This document shows, one piece after another, positions 40,835-55,900 of a stretch of DNA of 64,000 nt. The notes below the pieces were generated by a model. The model searched no databases. It was given only the letters and a program-made list of their open reading frames with translations, and was not told where the DNA came from. A program made the translations under genes and the position numbers. Source of the DNA: Pristionchus mayeri (Eukaryota > Nematoda > Chromadorea > Rhabditida > Neodiplogasteridae); the NCBI GenBank assembly GCA_036245805.1, contig BTRK01000006.1, positions 51,577,257-51,641,256 on the forward strand, written 5' to 3'. How positions within the stretch are numbered: position 1 is the stretch's first letter; each line of letters begins with the position of its first letter.

Positions 40835-42721
40835 TTGTTTACTCGGGACCGTTATTTACTCGGGACCATTATTTACTCAGGACCATTGTCTACTCGGGGC
40901 CATTTTCAACTCATGACCATTATCTACTCCGGGCCATTGTCTGCTCAGGTCAATTGTCTACTCAGGTCCATTATCTACTCGGGGCCATTGTTTACTCGGG
41001 ACCATTGCCTGCTCAGGACAATTGTCTACTCAGGACCATTATCTACTCGGGGCCATTATTTACTCGGGACCATTTTTTACTCAGCACCATTATTTACTCA
41101 GGACCATTATCTACTCCGGGCCATTGTTTACTCAGATTCATTGTCTACTCAGGACCATTTTCTACTGAGGACCATTGCTTACTCGGGACCATTATTTACT
41201 CGGGACCATTATTTACTCAGGACCATTGCCTGCTCAGGACAATTGTCTACTCAGGGCCATTATCTACTCGGGGCCATTATTTACTCGGGACCATTTTTTA
41301 CTCAGCACCATTATCTACTCCGGGCCATTGTTTACTCAGATTCATTGTCTACTGAGGACCATTTTCTACTAAGGACCATTGTTTACTCGGGACCGTTATT
41401 TACTCGGGACCATTATTTACTCAGGACCATTGTCTACTCGGGGCCATTTTCAACTCATGACCATTATCTACTCCGGGCCATTGTCTGCTCAGGTCAATTG
41501 TCTACTCAGGTCCATTATCTACTCGGGGCCATTGTTTACTCGGGACCATTGCCTGCTCAGGACAATTGTCTACTCAGGACCATTATCTACTCGGGGCCAT
41601 TATTTACTCGGGACCATTTTTTACTCAGCACCATTATTTACTCAGGACCATTATCTACTCCGGGCCATTGTTTACTCAGATTCATTGTCTACTCAGGACC
41701 ATTTTCTACTGAGGACCATTGCTTACTCGGGACCATTATTTACTCGGGACCATTATTTACTCAGGACCATTGCCTGCTCAGGACAATTGTCTACTCAGGG
41801 CCATTATCTACTCGGGGCCATTATTTACTCGGGACCATTTTTTACTCAGCACCATTATCTACTCCGGGCCATTGTTTACTCAGATTCATTGTCTACTGAG
41901 GACCATTTTCTACTAAGGACCATTGTTTACTCGGGACCGTTATTTACTCGGGACCATTATTTACTCAGGACCATTATCTACTCCGGGCCATTGTTTACTC
42001 AGATTCATTGTCTACTGAGGACCATTTTCTACTAAGGACCATTGTTTACTCGGGACCGTTATTTACTCGGGACCATTATTTACTCAGGACCATTGTCTAC
42101 TCGGGGCCATTTTCAACTCATGACCATTATCTACTCCGGGCCATTGTCTGCTCAGGTCAATTGTCTACTCAGGTCCATTATCTACTCGGGGCCATTGTTT
42201 ACTCGGGACCATTGCCTGCTCAGGACAATTGTCTACTCAGGACCATTATCTACTCGGGGCCATTATTTACTCGGGACCATTTTTTACTCAGCACCATTAT
42301 TTACTCAGGACCATTATCTACTCCGGGCCATTGTTTACTCAGATTCATTGTCTACTCAGGACCATTTTCTACTGAGGACCATTGCTTACTCGGGACCATT
42401 ATTTACTCGGGACCATTATTTACTCAGGACCATTATCTACTCCGGGCCACTGTTTACTCAGATTCATTGTCCACTCAGAACCATTGTCTACTCAGGACCA
42501 TTATCTACTCGGGGCCATTATTTACTCGGGACCATTATTTACTCGGGACCATTATTTACTCAGGACCATTGCCTGCTCAGGACAATTGTCTACTCAGGGC
42601 CATTATCTACTCGGGGCCATTATTTACTCGGGACCATTTTTTACTCAGCACCATTATCTACTCCGGGCCATTGTTTACTCAGATTCATTGTCTACTGAGG
42701 ACCATTTTCTACTAAGGACCA
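40835..42721 (+). repeat. 544/663-bp HOR inside copy 2
   Basis: Counterpart of 23,821-25,571 with phase points 40,835, 41,379, 42,042 and 42,722. The last block is 680 bp rather than 544 bp because of the 136-bp insertion near 42,420-42,556. Confidence 0.87.
42420..42556 (+). repeat. 136-bp (8-monomer) insertion specific to copy 2
   Basis: Copy 1 has no equivalent at 25,406. The inserted monomers run through GGGCCACTGT, TTACTCAGATTC, GTCCACTCAGAACC and CTACTCGGGGCC, the same order as the segment beginning about 42,769. It therefore looks like a local copy of downstream sequence. Confidence 0.8.
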
Positions 42722-44104
42722 TTGTTTACTCGGGACCGTTATTTACTCGGGACCATTATTTACTCAGGACCATTATCTACTCCGGGCCACTGTTTACTCA
42801 GATTCATTGTCCACTCAGAACCATTGTCTACTCAGGACCATTATCTACTCGGGGCCATTATTTACTCGGGACCATTATTTACTCAGGACCATTGTCTACT
42901 CATGACCATTATCTACTCCGGGCCATTGTTTACTCATATTCATTGTCTACTCAGGACCATTTTCTACTGAGGACCATTGCTTACTCGAGACCGTTATTTA
43001 CTCGGGACCATTATTTACTCAGGACCATTGCCTGCTCAGGACAATTGTCTACTCAGGGCCATTATCTACTCGGGGCCATTATTTACTCGGGACCATTTTT
43101 TACTCAGCACCATTATTTACTCGGGACCATTTTTTACTCAGGACCATTATTTACTCGGGACCATTTTTTACTCAGGACCATTGTCTACTCGGGGCCATTT
43201 TCAACTCATGACCATTATCTACTCCGGGCCATTGTCTGCTCAGGTTAATTGTCTACTCAGGTCCATTATCTACTCGGGGCCATTATTTACTCGGGACCAT
43301 TTTTTACTCAGGACCATTGTCTACTCGGGGCCATTGTTTACTCGGGGCCATTGTTTACTCGGGGCCATTGTTTACTCGGGACCATTGCCTGCTCAGGACA
43401 ATTGTCTACTCAGGACCATTATCTACTCGGGGCCATTATTTACTCGGGACCATTTTTTACTCAGCACCATTATTTACTCGGGACCATTTTTTACTCAGGA
43501 CCATTATCTACTCAGGACCATTTTCTACTGAGGACCATTGCTTACTCGAGACCGTTATTTACTCGGGACCATTTTTTACTCAGGACCATTATCTACTCAG
43601 GACCATTTTCTACTGAGGACCATTGCTTACTCGAGACCGTTATTTACTCAGATTCATTGTCTACTCAGGACCATTTTCTACTGAGGACCATTGCTTACTC
43701 GGGACCATTATTTACTCGGGACCATTATTTACTCAGGACCATTGCCTGCTCAGGACAATTGTCTACTCAGGGCCATTATCTACTCGGGGCCATTATTTAC
43801 TCGGGACCATTTTTTTACTCAGCACCATTATCTACTCCGGGCCATTGTTTACTCAGATTCATTGTCTACTGAGGACCATTTTCTACTAAGGACCATTGTT
43901 TACTCGGGACCGTTATTTACTCGGGACCATTATTTACTCAGGACCATTATCTACTCCGGGCCATTGTTTACTCAGATTCATTGTCTACTGAGGACCATTT
44001 TCTACTAAGGACCATTGTTTACTCGGGACCGTTATTTACTCGGGACCATTATTTACTCAGGACCATTGTCTACTCGGGGCCATTTTCAACTCATGACCAT
44101 TATC

Positions 44105-46586
44105 TACTCCGGGCCATTGTCTGCTCAGGTCAATTGTCTACTCAGGTCCATTATCTACTCGGGGCCATTGTTTACTCGGGACCATTGCCTGCTCAGGACA
44201 ATTGTCTACTCAGGACCATTATCTACTCGGGGCCATTATTTACTCGGGACCATTTTTTACTCAGCACCATTATTTACTCAGGACCATTATCTACTCCGGG
44301 CCATTGTTTACTCAGATTCATTGTCTACTCAGGACCATTTTCTACTGAGGACCATTGCTTACTCGGGACCATTATTTACTCGGGACCATTATTTACTCAG
44401 GACCATTGCCTGCTCAGGACAATTGTCTACTCAGGGCCATTATCTACTCGGGGCCATTATTTACTCGGGACCATTTTTTACTCAGCACCGTTATCTACTC
44501 CGGGCCATTGTTTACTCAGATTCATTGTCTACTGAGGACCATTTTCTACTAAGGACCATTGTTTACTCGGGACCGTTATTTACTCGGGACCATTATTTAC
44601 TCAGGACCATTATCTACTCCGGGCCACTGTTTACTCAGATTCATTGTCCACTCAGAACCATTGTCTACTCAGGACCATTATCTACTCGGGGCCATTATTT
44701 ACTCGGGACCATTATTTACTCAGGACCATTGTCTACTCATGACCATTATCTACTCCGGGCCATTGTTTACTCAGATTCATTGTCTACTCAGGACCATTTT
44801 CTACTGAGGACCATTGCTTACTCGAGACCGTTATTTACTCGGGACCATTATTTACTCAGGACCATTGCCTGCTCAGGACAATTGTCTACTCAGGGCCATT
44901 ATCTACTCGGGGCCATTATTTACTCGGGACCATTTTTTACTCAGCACCATTATTTACTCGGGACCATTTTTTACTCAGGACCATTATTTACTCGGGACCA
45001 TTTTTTACTCAGGACCATTGTCTACTCGGGGCCATTTTCAACTCATGACCATTATCTACTCCGGGCCATTGTCTGCTCAGGTTAATTGTCTACTCAGGTC
45101 CATTATCTACTCGGGGCCATTATTTACTCGGGACCATTTTTTACTCAGGACCATTGTCTACTCGGGGCCATTGTTTACTCGGGGCCATTGTTTACTCGGG
45201 GCCATTGTTTACTCGGGACCATTGCCTGCTCAGGACAATTGTCTACTCAGGACCATTATCTACTCGGGGCCATTATTTACTCGGGACCATTTTTTACTCA
45301 GCACCATTATTTACTCGGGACCATTTTTTACTCAGGACCATTATCTACTCCGGGCCATTGTCTGCTCAGGTCAATTGTCTACTCAGGTCCATTATCTACT
45401 CGGGGCCATTGTTTACTCGGGACCATTGCCTGCTCAGGACAATTGTCTACTCAGGACCATTATCTACTCGGGGCCATTATTTACTCGGGACCATTTTTTA
45501 CTCAGCACCATTATTTACTCAGGACCATTATCTACTCCGGGCCATTGTTTACTCAGATTCATTGTCTACTCAGGACCATTTTCTACTGAGGACCATTGCT
45601 TACTCGGGACCATTATTTACTCGGGACCATTATTTACTCAGGACCATTGCCTGCTCAGGACAATTGTCTACTCAGGGCCATTATCTACTCGGGGCCATTA
45701 TTTACTCGGGACCATTTTTTACTCAGCACCATTATCTACTCCGGGCCATTGTTTACTCAGATTCATTGTCTACTGAGGACCATTTTCTACTAAGGACCAT
45801 TGTTTACTCGGGACCGTTATTTACTCGGGACCATTATTTACTCAGGACCATTATCTACTCCGGGCCACTGTTTACTCAGATTCATTGTCCACTCAGAACC
45901 ATTGTCTACTCAGGACCATTATCTACTCGGGGCCATTATTTACTCGGGACCATTATTTACTCAGGACCATTGTCTACTCATGACCATTATCTACTCCGGG
46001 CCATTGTTTACTCAGATTCATTGTCTACTCAGGACCATTTTCTACTGAGGACCATTGCTTACTCGAGACCGTTATTTACTCGGGACCATTATTTACTCAG
46101 GACCATTGCCTGCTCAGGACAATTGTCTACTCAGGGCCATTATCTACTCGGGGCCATTATTTACTCGGGACCATTTTTTACTCAGCACCATTATTTACTC
46201 GGGACCATTTTTTACTCAGGACCATTATTTACTCGGGACCATTTTTTACTCAGGACCATTGTCTACTCGGGGCCATTTTCAACTCATGACCATTATCTAC
46301 TCCGGGCCATTGTCTGCTCAGGTTAATTGTCTACTCAGGTCCATTATCTACTCGGGGCCATTATTTACTCGGGACCATTTTTTACTCAGGACCATTGTCT
46401 ACTCGGGGCCATTGTTTACTCGGGGCCATTGTTTACTCGGGGCCATTGTTTACTCGGGACCATTGCCTGCTCAGGACAATTGTCTACTCAGGACCATTAT
46501 CTACTCGGGGCCATTATTTACTCGGGACCATTTTTTACTCAGCACCATTATTTACTCGGGACCATTTTTTACTCAGGACCATTATC
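44105..46586 (+). repeat. 1,241-bp HOR, two units in copy 2
   Basis: Same two units as 26,954-29,435 shifted by 17,151 bp, with phase points 44,355/45,596, 44,814/46,055 and 45,086/46,327. Confidence 0.87.
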
Positions 46587-49500
46587 TACTCCGGGCCATT
46601 GTCTGCTCAGGTCAATTGTCTACTCAGGTCCATTATCTACTCGGGGCCATTATTTACTCGGGACCATTTTTAACTCAGGATCATTGTCTACTCGGGGCCA
46701 TTGTTTACTCGGGGCCATTGTTTACTCGGGACCATTGCCTGCTCAGGACAATTGTCTACTCAGGACCATTATCTACTCGGGGCCATTATTTACTCGGGAC
46801 CATTTTTTACTCAGCACCATTATTTACTCGGGACCATTTTTTACTCAGGACCATTATCTACTCCGGGCCATTGTTTACTCAGATTCATTGTCTACTCAGG
46901 ACCATTTTCTACTGAGGACCATTGCTTACTCGGGACCATTATTTACTCGGGACCATTATTTACTAAGGACCATTGCCTGCTCAGGACAATTGTCTACTCA
47001 GGGCCATTATCTACTCGGGGCCATTATTTACTCGGGACCATTTTTTACTCAGCACCATTATTTACTCGGGACCATTTTTTATTCAGGACCATTATCTACT
47101 CCGGGCCATTGTTTACTCAGATTCATTGTCTACTGAGGACCATTTTCTACTAAGGACCATTGTTTACTCGGGACCGTTATTTACTCGGGACCATTATTTA
47201 CTCAGGACCATTGTCTACTCGGGGCCATTTTCAACTCATGACCATTATCTACTCCGGGCCATTGTCTGCTCAGGTCAATTGTCTACTCAGGTCCATTATC
47301 TACTCGGGGCCATTATTTACTCGGGACCATTTTTTACTCAGGACCATTGTCTACTCGGGGCCATTGTTTACTCGGGGCCATTGTTTACTCGGGACCATTG
47401 CCTGCTCAGGACAATTGTCTACTCAGGACCATTATCTACTCGGGGCCATTATTTACTCGGGACCATTTTTTACTCAGCACCATTATTTACTCAGGACCAT
47501 TATCTACTCCGGGCCATTGTTTACTCAGATTCATTGTCTACTCAGGACCATTTTCTACTGAGGACCATTGCTTACTCGGGACCATTATTTACTCGGGACC
47601 ATTATTTACTCAGGACCATTGCCTGCTCAGGACAATTGTCTACTCAGGGCCATTATCTACTCGGGGCCATTATTTACTCGGGACCATTTTTTACTCAGCA
47701 CCATTATCTACTCCGGGCCATTGTTTACTCAGATTCATTGTCTACTGAGGACCATTTTCTACTAAGGACCATTGTTTACTCGGGACCGTTATTTACTCGG
47801 GACCATTATTTACTCAGGACCATTGTCTACTCAGGACCATTGTCTACTCAGGACCATTATCTACTCCGGGCCACTGTTTACTCAGATTCATTGTCTACTG
47901 AGGACCATTTTCTACTGAGGACCATTGTTTACTCGGGACCGTTATTTACTCGGGACCATTATTTACTAAGGACCATTGTCTACTCAGGACCATTGTCTAC
48001 TCAGGACCATTATCTACTCCGGGCCATTGTTTACTCAGATTCATTGTCCACTCAGAACCATTGTCTACTCAGCACCATTATTTACTCGGGACCATTATTT
48101 ACTCAGGACCATTGCCTGCTCAGGACAATTGTCTTCTCAGGGCCATTGTCTACTCAGGACCATTGTCTACTCAGGACCATTATCTACTCCGGGCCACTGT
48201 TTACTCAGATTCATTGTCCACTCAGAACCATTGTCTACTCAGCACCATTATTTACTCGGGACCATTATTTACTCAGGACCATTGCCTGCTCAGGACAATT
48301 GTCTTCTCAGGGCCATTATCTACTCGGGGCCATTATTTACTCGGGACCATTTTTTACTCAGCACCATTATTTACTCGGGACCATTGTTTACTCGGGACCA
48401 TTATTTACTCGGGACCATTATTTACTCAGGACCATTGTCTGCTCAGGTCAATTGTCTACTCAGGTCCATTATCTACTCCGGGCCATTGTTTACTCAGATT
48501 CATTGTCTACTGAGGACCATTTTCTACTGAGGACCATTGTTTACTCGGGACCGTTATTTACTCGGGACCATTATTTACTCAGGACCATTGTCTACTCAGG
48601 ACCATTGTCTACTCAGGACCATTATCTACTCCGGGCCATTGTTTACTCAGATTCATTGTCTACTGAGGACCATTTTCTACTGAGGACCATTGTTTACTCG
48701 GGACCGTTATTTACTCGGGACCATTATTTACTCAGGACCATTGTCTACTCAGGACCATTGTCTACTCAGGACCATTATCTACTCCGGGCCACTGTTTACT
48801 CAGATTCATTGTCCACTCAGAACCATTGTCTACTCAGGACCATTATCTACTCGGGGCCATTATTTACTCGGGACCATTATTTACTCAGGACCATTGTCTA
48901 CTCATGACCATTATCTACTCCGGGCCATTGTTTACTCAGATTCATTGTCTACCCAGGACCATTTTCTACTCAGGACCATTGTTTACTCGGGACCATTATT
49001 TACTCGGGACCATTATTTACTCAGGACCATTGTCTGCTCAGGTCAATTGTCTACTCAGGTCCATTATCTACTCCGGGCCATTGTTTACTCAGATTCATTG
49101 TCTACTGAGGACCATTTTCTACTGAGGACCATTGTTTACTCGGGACCGTTATTTACTCGGGACCATTATTTACTCAGGACCATTGTCTACTCAGGACCAT
49201 TGTCTACTCAGGACCATTATCTACTCCGGGCCACTGTTTACTCAGATTCATTGTCCGCTCAGGACCATTGTCTACTCAGGACCATTATCTACTCCGGGCC
49301 ACTGTTTACTCAGATTCATTGTCCACTCAGGACCATTGTCTACTCAGGACCATTATCTACTCGGGGCCATTTTCAACTCATGACCATTATCTACTCCGGG
49401 CCATTGTTTACTCAGATTCATTGTCTACTCAGGACCATTTTCTGCTGAGGGCCATTGTTTACTCGGGACCATTATTTACTCGGGACCATTTTTTACTCAG

Positions 49501-49934
49501 CACCATTATTTACTCGGGACCATTTTTTACTCAGGACCATTATCTACTCCGGGCCATTGTTTACTCAGATTCATTGTCTACTCAGGTCCATTATCTACTC
49601 GGGGCCATTATTTACTCGGGACCATTTTTTACTCAGGACCATTGTCTACTCGGGGGCATTGTTTACTCGGGGCCATTGTCTACTCAGGACCATTGTCTAC
49701 TCAGGACCATTATCTACTCCGGGCCACTGTTTACTCAGATTCATTGTCCACTCAGAACCATTGTCTACTCAGCACCATTATTTACTCGGGACCATTATTT
49801 ACTCAGGACCATTGCCTGCTCAGGACAATTGTCTTCTCAGGGCCATTATCTACTCGGGGCCATTATTTACTCGGGACCATTTTTTACTCAGCACCATTAT
49901 TTACTCGGGACCATTTTTTACTCAGGACCATTAT

Positions 49935-49952
49935 CTACTCCGGGAAAATTGT
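49935..49952 (+). repeat. 18-bp AAAA marker monomer, copy 2
   Basis: Identical to 32,784 at +17,151 bp. Confidence 0.9.
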
Positions 49953-50802
49953 TTACTCAGATTCATTGTCTACTGAGGACCATTTTCTACTGAGGACCAT
50001 TGTTTACTCGGGACCGTTATTTACTCGGGACCATTATTTACTCAGGACCATTGTCTACTCAGGACCATTGTCTACTCAGGACCATTATCTACTCCGGGCC
50101 ACTGTTTACTCAGATTCATTGTCCGCTCAGGACCATTGTCTACTCAGGACCATTATCTACTCCGGGCCACTGTTTACTCAGATTCATTGTCCACTCAGGA
50201 CCATTGTCTACTCAGGACCATTATCTACTCGGGGCCATTTTCAACTCATGACCATTATCTACTCCGGGCCATTGTTTACTCAGATTCATTGTCTACTCAG
50301 GACCATTTTCTGCTGAGGGCCATTGTTTACTCGGGACCATTATTTACTCGGGACCATTTTTTACTCAGCACCATTATTTACTCGGGACCATTTTTTACTC
50401 AGGACCATTATCTACTCCGGGCCATTGTTTACTCAGATTCATTGTCTACTCAGGTCCATTATCTACTCGGGGCCATTATTTACTCGGGACCATTTTTTAC
50501 TCAGGACCATTGTCTACTCGGGGGCATTGTTTACTCGGGGCCATTGTCTACTCAGGACCATTGTCTACTCAGGACCATTATCTACTCCGGGCCACTGTTT
50601 ACTCAGATTCATTGTCCACTCAGAACCATTGTCTACTCAGCACCATTATTTACTCGGGACCATTATTTACTCAGGACCATTGCCTGCTCAGGACAATTGT
50701 CTTCTCAGGGCCATTATCTACTCGGGGCCATTATTTACTCGGGACCATTTTTTACTCAGCACCATTATTTACTCGGGACCATTTTTTACTCAGGACCATT
50801 AT

Positions 50803-50820
50803 CTACTCCGGGAAAATTGT
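50803..50820 (+). repeat. 18-bp AAAA marker monomer, copy 2, second unit
   Basis: Identical to 33,652 at +17,151 bp and 868 bp after 49,935. Confidence 0.9.
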
Positions 50821-52941
50821 TTACTCAGATTCATTGTCTACTGAGGACCATTTTCTACTGAGGACCATTGTTTACTCGGGACCGTTATTTACTCGGGACC
50901 ATTATTTACTCAGGACCATTGTCTACTCAGGACCATTGTCTACTCAGGACCATTATCTACTCCGGGCCACTGTTTACTCAGATTCATTGTCCACTCAGAA
51001 CCATTGTCTACTCAGGACCATTATCTACTCGGGGCCATTATTTACTCGGGACCATTATTTACTCAGGACCATTGTCTACTCATGACCATTATCTACTCCG
51101 GGCCATTGTTTACTCAGATTCATTGTCTACCCAGGACCATTTTCTACTCAGGACCATTGTTTACTCGGGACCATTATTTACTCGGGACCATTATTTACTC
51201 AGGACCATTGTCTGCTCAGGTCAATTGTCTACTCAGGTCCATTATCTACTCCGGGCCATTGTTTACTCAGATTCATTGTCTACTGAGGACCATTTTCTAC
51301 TGAGGACCATTGTTTACTCGGGACCGTTATTTACTCGTGACCATTATTTACTCAGGACCATTGTCTACTCAGGACCATTGTCTACTCAGGACCATTATCT
51401 ACTCCGGGCCACTGTTTACTCAGATTCATTGTCCGCTCAGGACCATTGTCTACTCAGGACCATTATCTACTCCGGGCCACTGTTTACTCAGATTCATTGT
51501 CCACTCAGGACCATTGTCTACTCAGGACCATTATCTACTCGGGGCCATTTTCAACTCATGACCATTATCTACTCCGGGCCATTGTTTACTCAGATTCATT
51601 GTCTACTCAGGACCATTTTCTGCTGAGGGCCATTGTTTACTCGGGACCATTATTTACTCGGGACCATTTTTTACTCAGCACCATTATTTACTCGGGACCA
51701 TTTTTTACTCAGCACCATTATTTACTCGGGACCATTTTTTACTCAGGACCATTATCTACTCCGGGCCATTGTTTACTCAGATTCATTGTCTACTCAGGTC
51801 CATTATCTACTCGGGGCCATTATTTACTCGGGACCATTTTTTACTCAGGACCATTGTCTACTCGGGGCCATTGTTTACTCGGGGCCATTGTTTACTCGGG
51901 ACCATTGCCTGCTCAGGACAATTGTCTACTCAGGACCATTATCTACTCGGGGCCATTATTTACTCGGGACCATTTTTTACTCAGCACCATTATTTACTCG
52001 GGACCATTTTTTACTCAGGACCATTATCTACTCCGGGCCATTGTTTACTCAGGGCCATTATCTACTCGGGGCCATTATTTACTCGGGACCATTTTTTACT
52101 CAGCACCATTATTTACTCGGGACCATTTTTTACTCAGGACCATTATCTACTCCGGGCCATTGTTTACTCAGATTCATTGTCTACTGAGGACCATTTTCTA
52201 CTGAGGACCATTGTTTACTCGGGACCGTTATTTACTCGGGACCATTATTTACTCAGGACCATTGTCTACTCAGGACCATTATCTACTCCGGGCCACTGTT
52301 TACTCAGATTCATTGTCCACTCAGAACCATTGTCTACTAAGGACCATTATCTACTCGGGGCCATTATTTACTCGGGACCATTATTTACTCAGGACCATTA
52401 TCTACTCCGGGCCATTGTTTACTCAGATTCATTGTCTACCCAGGACCATTTTCTACTCAGGACCATTGTTTACTCGGGACCATTATTTACTCGGGACCAT
52501 TATTTACTCAGGACCATTGTCTGCTCAGGTCAATTGTCTACTCAGGTCCATTATCTACTCCGGGCCATTGTTTACTCAGATTCATTGTCTACTGAGGACC
52601 ATTTTCTACTGAGGACCATTGTTTACTCGGGACCGTTATTTACTCGGGACCATTATTTACTCAGGACCATTGTCTACTCAGGACCATTGTCTACTCAGGA
52701 CCATTATCTACTCCGGGCCACTGTTTACTCAGATTCATTGTCCACTCAGGACCATTGTCTACTCAGGACCATTATCTACTCCGGGCCACTGTTTACTCAG
52801 ATTCATTGTCCACTCAGGACCATTGTCTACTCAGGACCATTATCTACTCGGGGCCATTTTCAACTCATGACCATTATCTACTCCGGGCCATTGTTTACTC
52901 AGATTCATTGTCTACTCAGGACCATTTTCTGCTGAGGGCCA

Positions 52942-55900
52942 TTGTTTACTCGGGACCATTATTTACTCGGGACCATTATTTACTCAGGACCATTGTCTAC
53001 TCAGGACCATTGTTTACTCGGGACAATTGTTTACTCGGGACCATTTTTTACTCAGGACCATTATCTACTCGGGGCCATTATTTACTCAGGACCATTGTCT
53101 GCTCAGGACAATTGTCAACTCAGGACCATTATCTACTCGGGGCCATTATTTACTCAGGACCATTCTCTACTCAGGACCATTATCTACTCGGGCCATTATT
53201 TACTCAGGACCATTGTCTACTCAGGACCATTGTTTACTCGGGACAATTGTTTACTCGGGACCATTTTTTACTCAGGACCATTATCTACTCGGGGCCATTA
53301 TTTACTCAGGACCATTGTCTGCTCAGGACAATTGTCAACTCAGGACCATTATCTACTCGGGGCCATTATTTACTCAGGACCATTCTCTACTCAGGACCAT
53401 TATGTACTCGGGCCATTATTTACTCAGGACCATTATCTACTCGGGGCCATTATTTACTCGGGACCATTTTTTACTCAGCACCATTATTTACTCGGGACCA
53501 TTTTTTACTCAGGACCATTATCTACTCCGGGCCATTGTTTACTCAGATTCATTGTCTACTCAGGACCATTTTCTACTGAGGACCATTGCTTACTCGGGAC
53601 CATTATTTACTCGGGACCATTATTTACTCAGGACCATTGCCTGCTCAGGACAATTGTCTACTCAGGGCCATTATCTACTCGGGGCCATTATTTACTCGGG
53701 ACCATTTTTTACTCAGCACCATTATTTACTCGGGACCATTTTTTACTCAGGACCATTATCTACTCCGGGCCATTGTTTACTCAGATTCATTGTCTACTGA
53801 GGACCATTTTCTACTAAGGACCATTGTTTACTCGGGACCGTTATTTACTCGGGACCATTATTTACTCAGGACCATTATCTACTCCGGGCCACTGTTTACT
53901 CAGATTCATTGTCCACTCAGGACCATTGTCTACTCAGGACCATTATCTACTCCGGGCCACTGTTTACTCAGATTCATTGTCCACTCAGGACCATTGTCTA
54001 CTCAGGACCATTATCTACTCGGGGCCATTTTCAACTCATGACCATTATCTACTCCGGGCCATTGTTTACTCAGATTCATTGTCTACTCAGGACCATTTTC
54101 TGCTGAGGGCCATTGTTTACTCGGGACCATTATTTACTCGGGACCATTATTTACTCAGGACCATTGTCTACTCAGGACCATTGTTTACTCGGGACCATTA
54201 TTTACTCAGGACCATTGTCTACTCAGGACCATTGTTTACTCGGGACAATTGTTTACTCGGGACCATTATTTACTCAGGACCATTGTCTACTCAGGACCAT
54301 TGTTTACTCGGGACCATTATTTACTCAGGACCATTGTCTACTCAGGACCATTGTTTACTCGGGACAATTGTTTACTCGGGACCATTTTTTACTCAGGACC
54401 ATTATCTACTCGGGGCCATTATTTACTCAGGACCATTGTCTGCTCAGGACAATTGTCAACTCAGGGCCATTATCTACTCGGGGCCATTATTTACTCAGGA
54501 CCATTATCTACTCGGGGCCATTATTTACTCGGGACCATTTTTTACTCAGCACCATTATTTACTCGGGACCATTTTTTACTCAGGACCATTATCTACTCCG
54601 GGCCATTGTTTACTCAGATTCATTGTCTACTCAGGACCATTTTCTACTGAGGACCATTGCTTACTCGGGACCATTATTTACTCGGGACCATTATTTACTC
54701 AGGACCATTGCCTGCTCAGGACAATTGTCTACTCAGGGCCATTATCTACTCGGGGCCATTATTTACTCGGGACCATTTTTTACTCAGCACCATTATTTAC
54801 TCGGGACCATTTTTTACTCAGGACCATTATCTACTCCGGGCCATTGTTTACTCAGATTCATTGTCTACTGAGGACCATTTTCTACTAAGGACCATTGTTT
54901 ACTCGGGACCGTTATTTACTCGGGACCATTATTTACTCAGGACCATTATCTACTCCGGGCCACTGTTTACTCAGATTCATTGTCCACTCAGGACCATTGT
55001 CTACTCAGGACCATTATCTACTCCGGGCCACTGTTTACTCAGATTCATTGTCCACTCAGGACCATTGTCTACTCAGGACCATTATCTACTCGGGGCCATT
55101 TTCAACTCATGACCATTATCTACTCCGGGCCATTGTTTACTCAGATTCATTGTCTACTCAGGACCATTTTCTGCTGAGGGCCATTGTTTACTCGGGACCA
55201 TTATTTACTCGGGACCATTATTTACTCAGGACCATTGTCTACTCAGGACCATTGTTTACTCGGGACCATTATTTACTCAGGACCATTGTCTACTCAGGAC
55301 CATTGTTTACTCGGGACAATTGTTTACTCGGGACCATTATTTACTCAGGACCATTGTCTACTCAGGACCATTGTTTACTCGGGACCATTATTTACTCAGG
55401 ACCATTGTCTACTCAGGACCATTGTTTACTCGGGACAATTGTTTACTCGGGACCATTTTTTACTCAGGACCATTATCTACTCGGGGCCATTATTTACTCA
55501 GGACCATTGTCTGCTCAGGACAATTGTCAACTCAGGGCCATTATCTACTCGGGGCCATTATTTACTCGGGACCATTTTTTACTCAGCACCATTATTTACT
55601 CGGGACCATTTTTTACTCAGGACCATTATCTACTCCGGGCCATTGTTTACTCAGATTCATTGTCTACTGAGGACCATTTTCTACTAAGGACCATTGTTTA
55701 CTCGGGACCGTTATTTACTCGGGACCATTATTTACTCAGGACCATTATCTACTCCGGGCCACTGTTTACTCAGATTCATTGTCCACTCAGGACCATTGTC
55801 TACTCAGGACCATTATCTACTCCGGGCCACTGTTTACTCAGATTCATTGTCCACTCAGGACCATTGTCTACTCAGGACCATTATCTACTCGGGGCCATTT

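Larger units (their letters stand above)
48690..51632 (+). repeat. 442- and 868-bp HOR chain in copy 2
   Basis: Counterpart of 31,539-34,481 at +17,151 bp, with phase points 48,690, 49,132, 50,000, 50,868 and 51,310. A G-to-T change at 51,338 is private to this copy. Confidence 0.88.
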
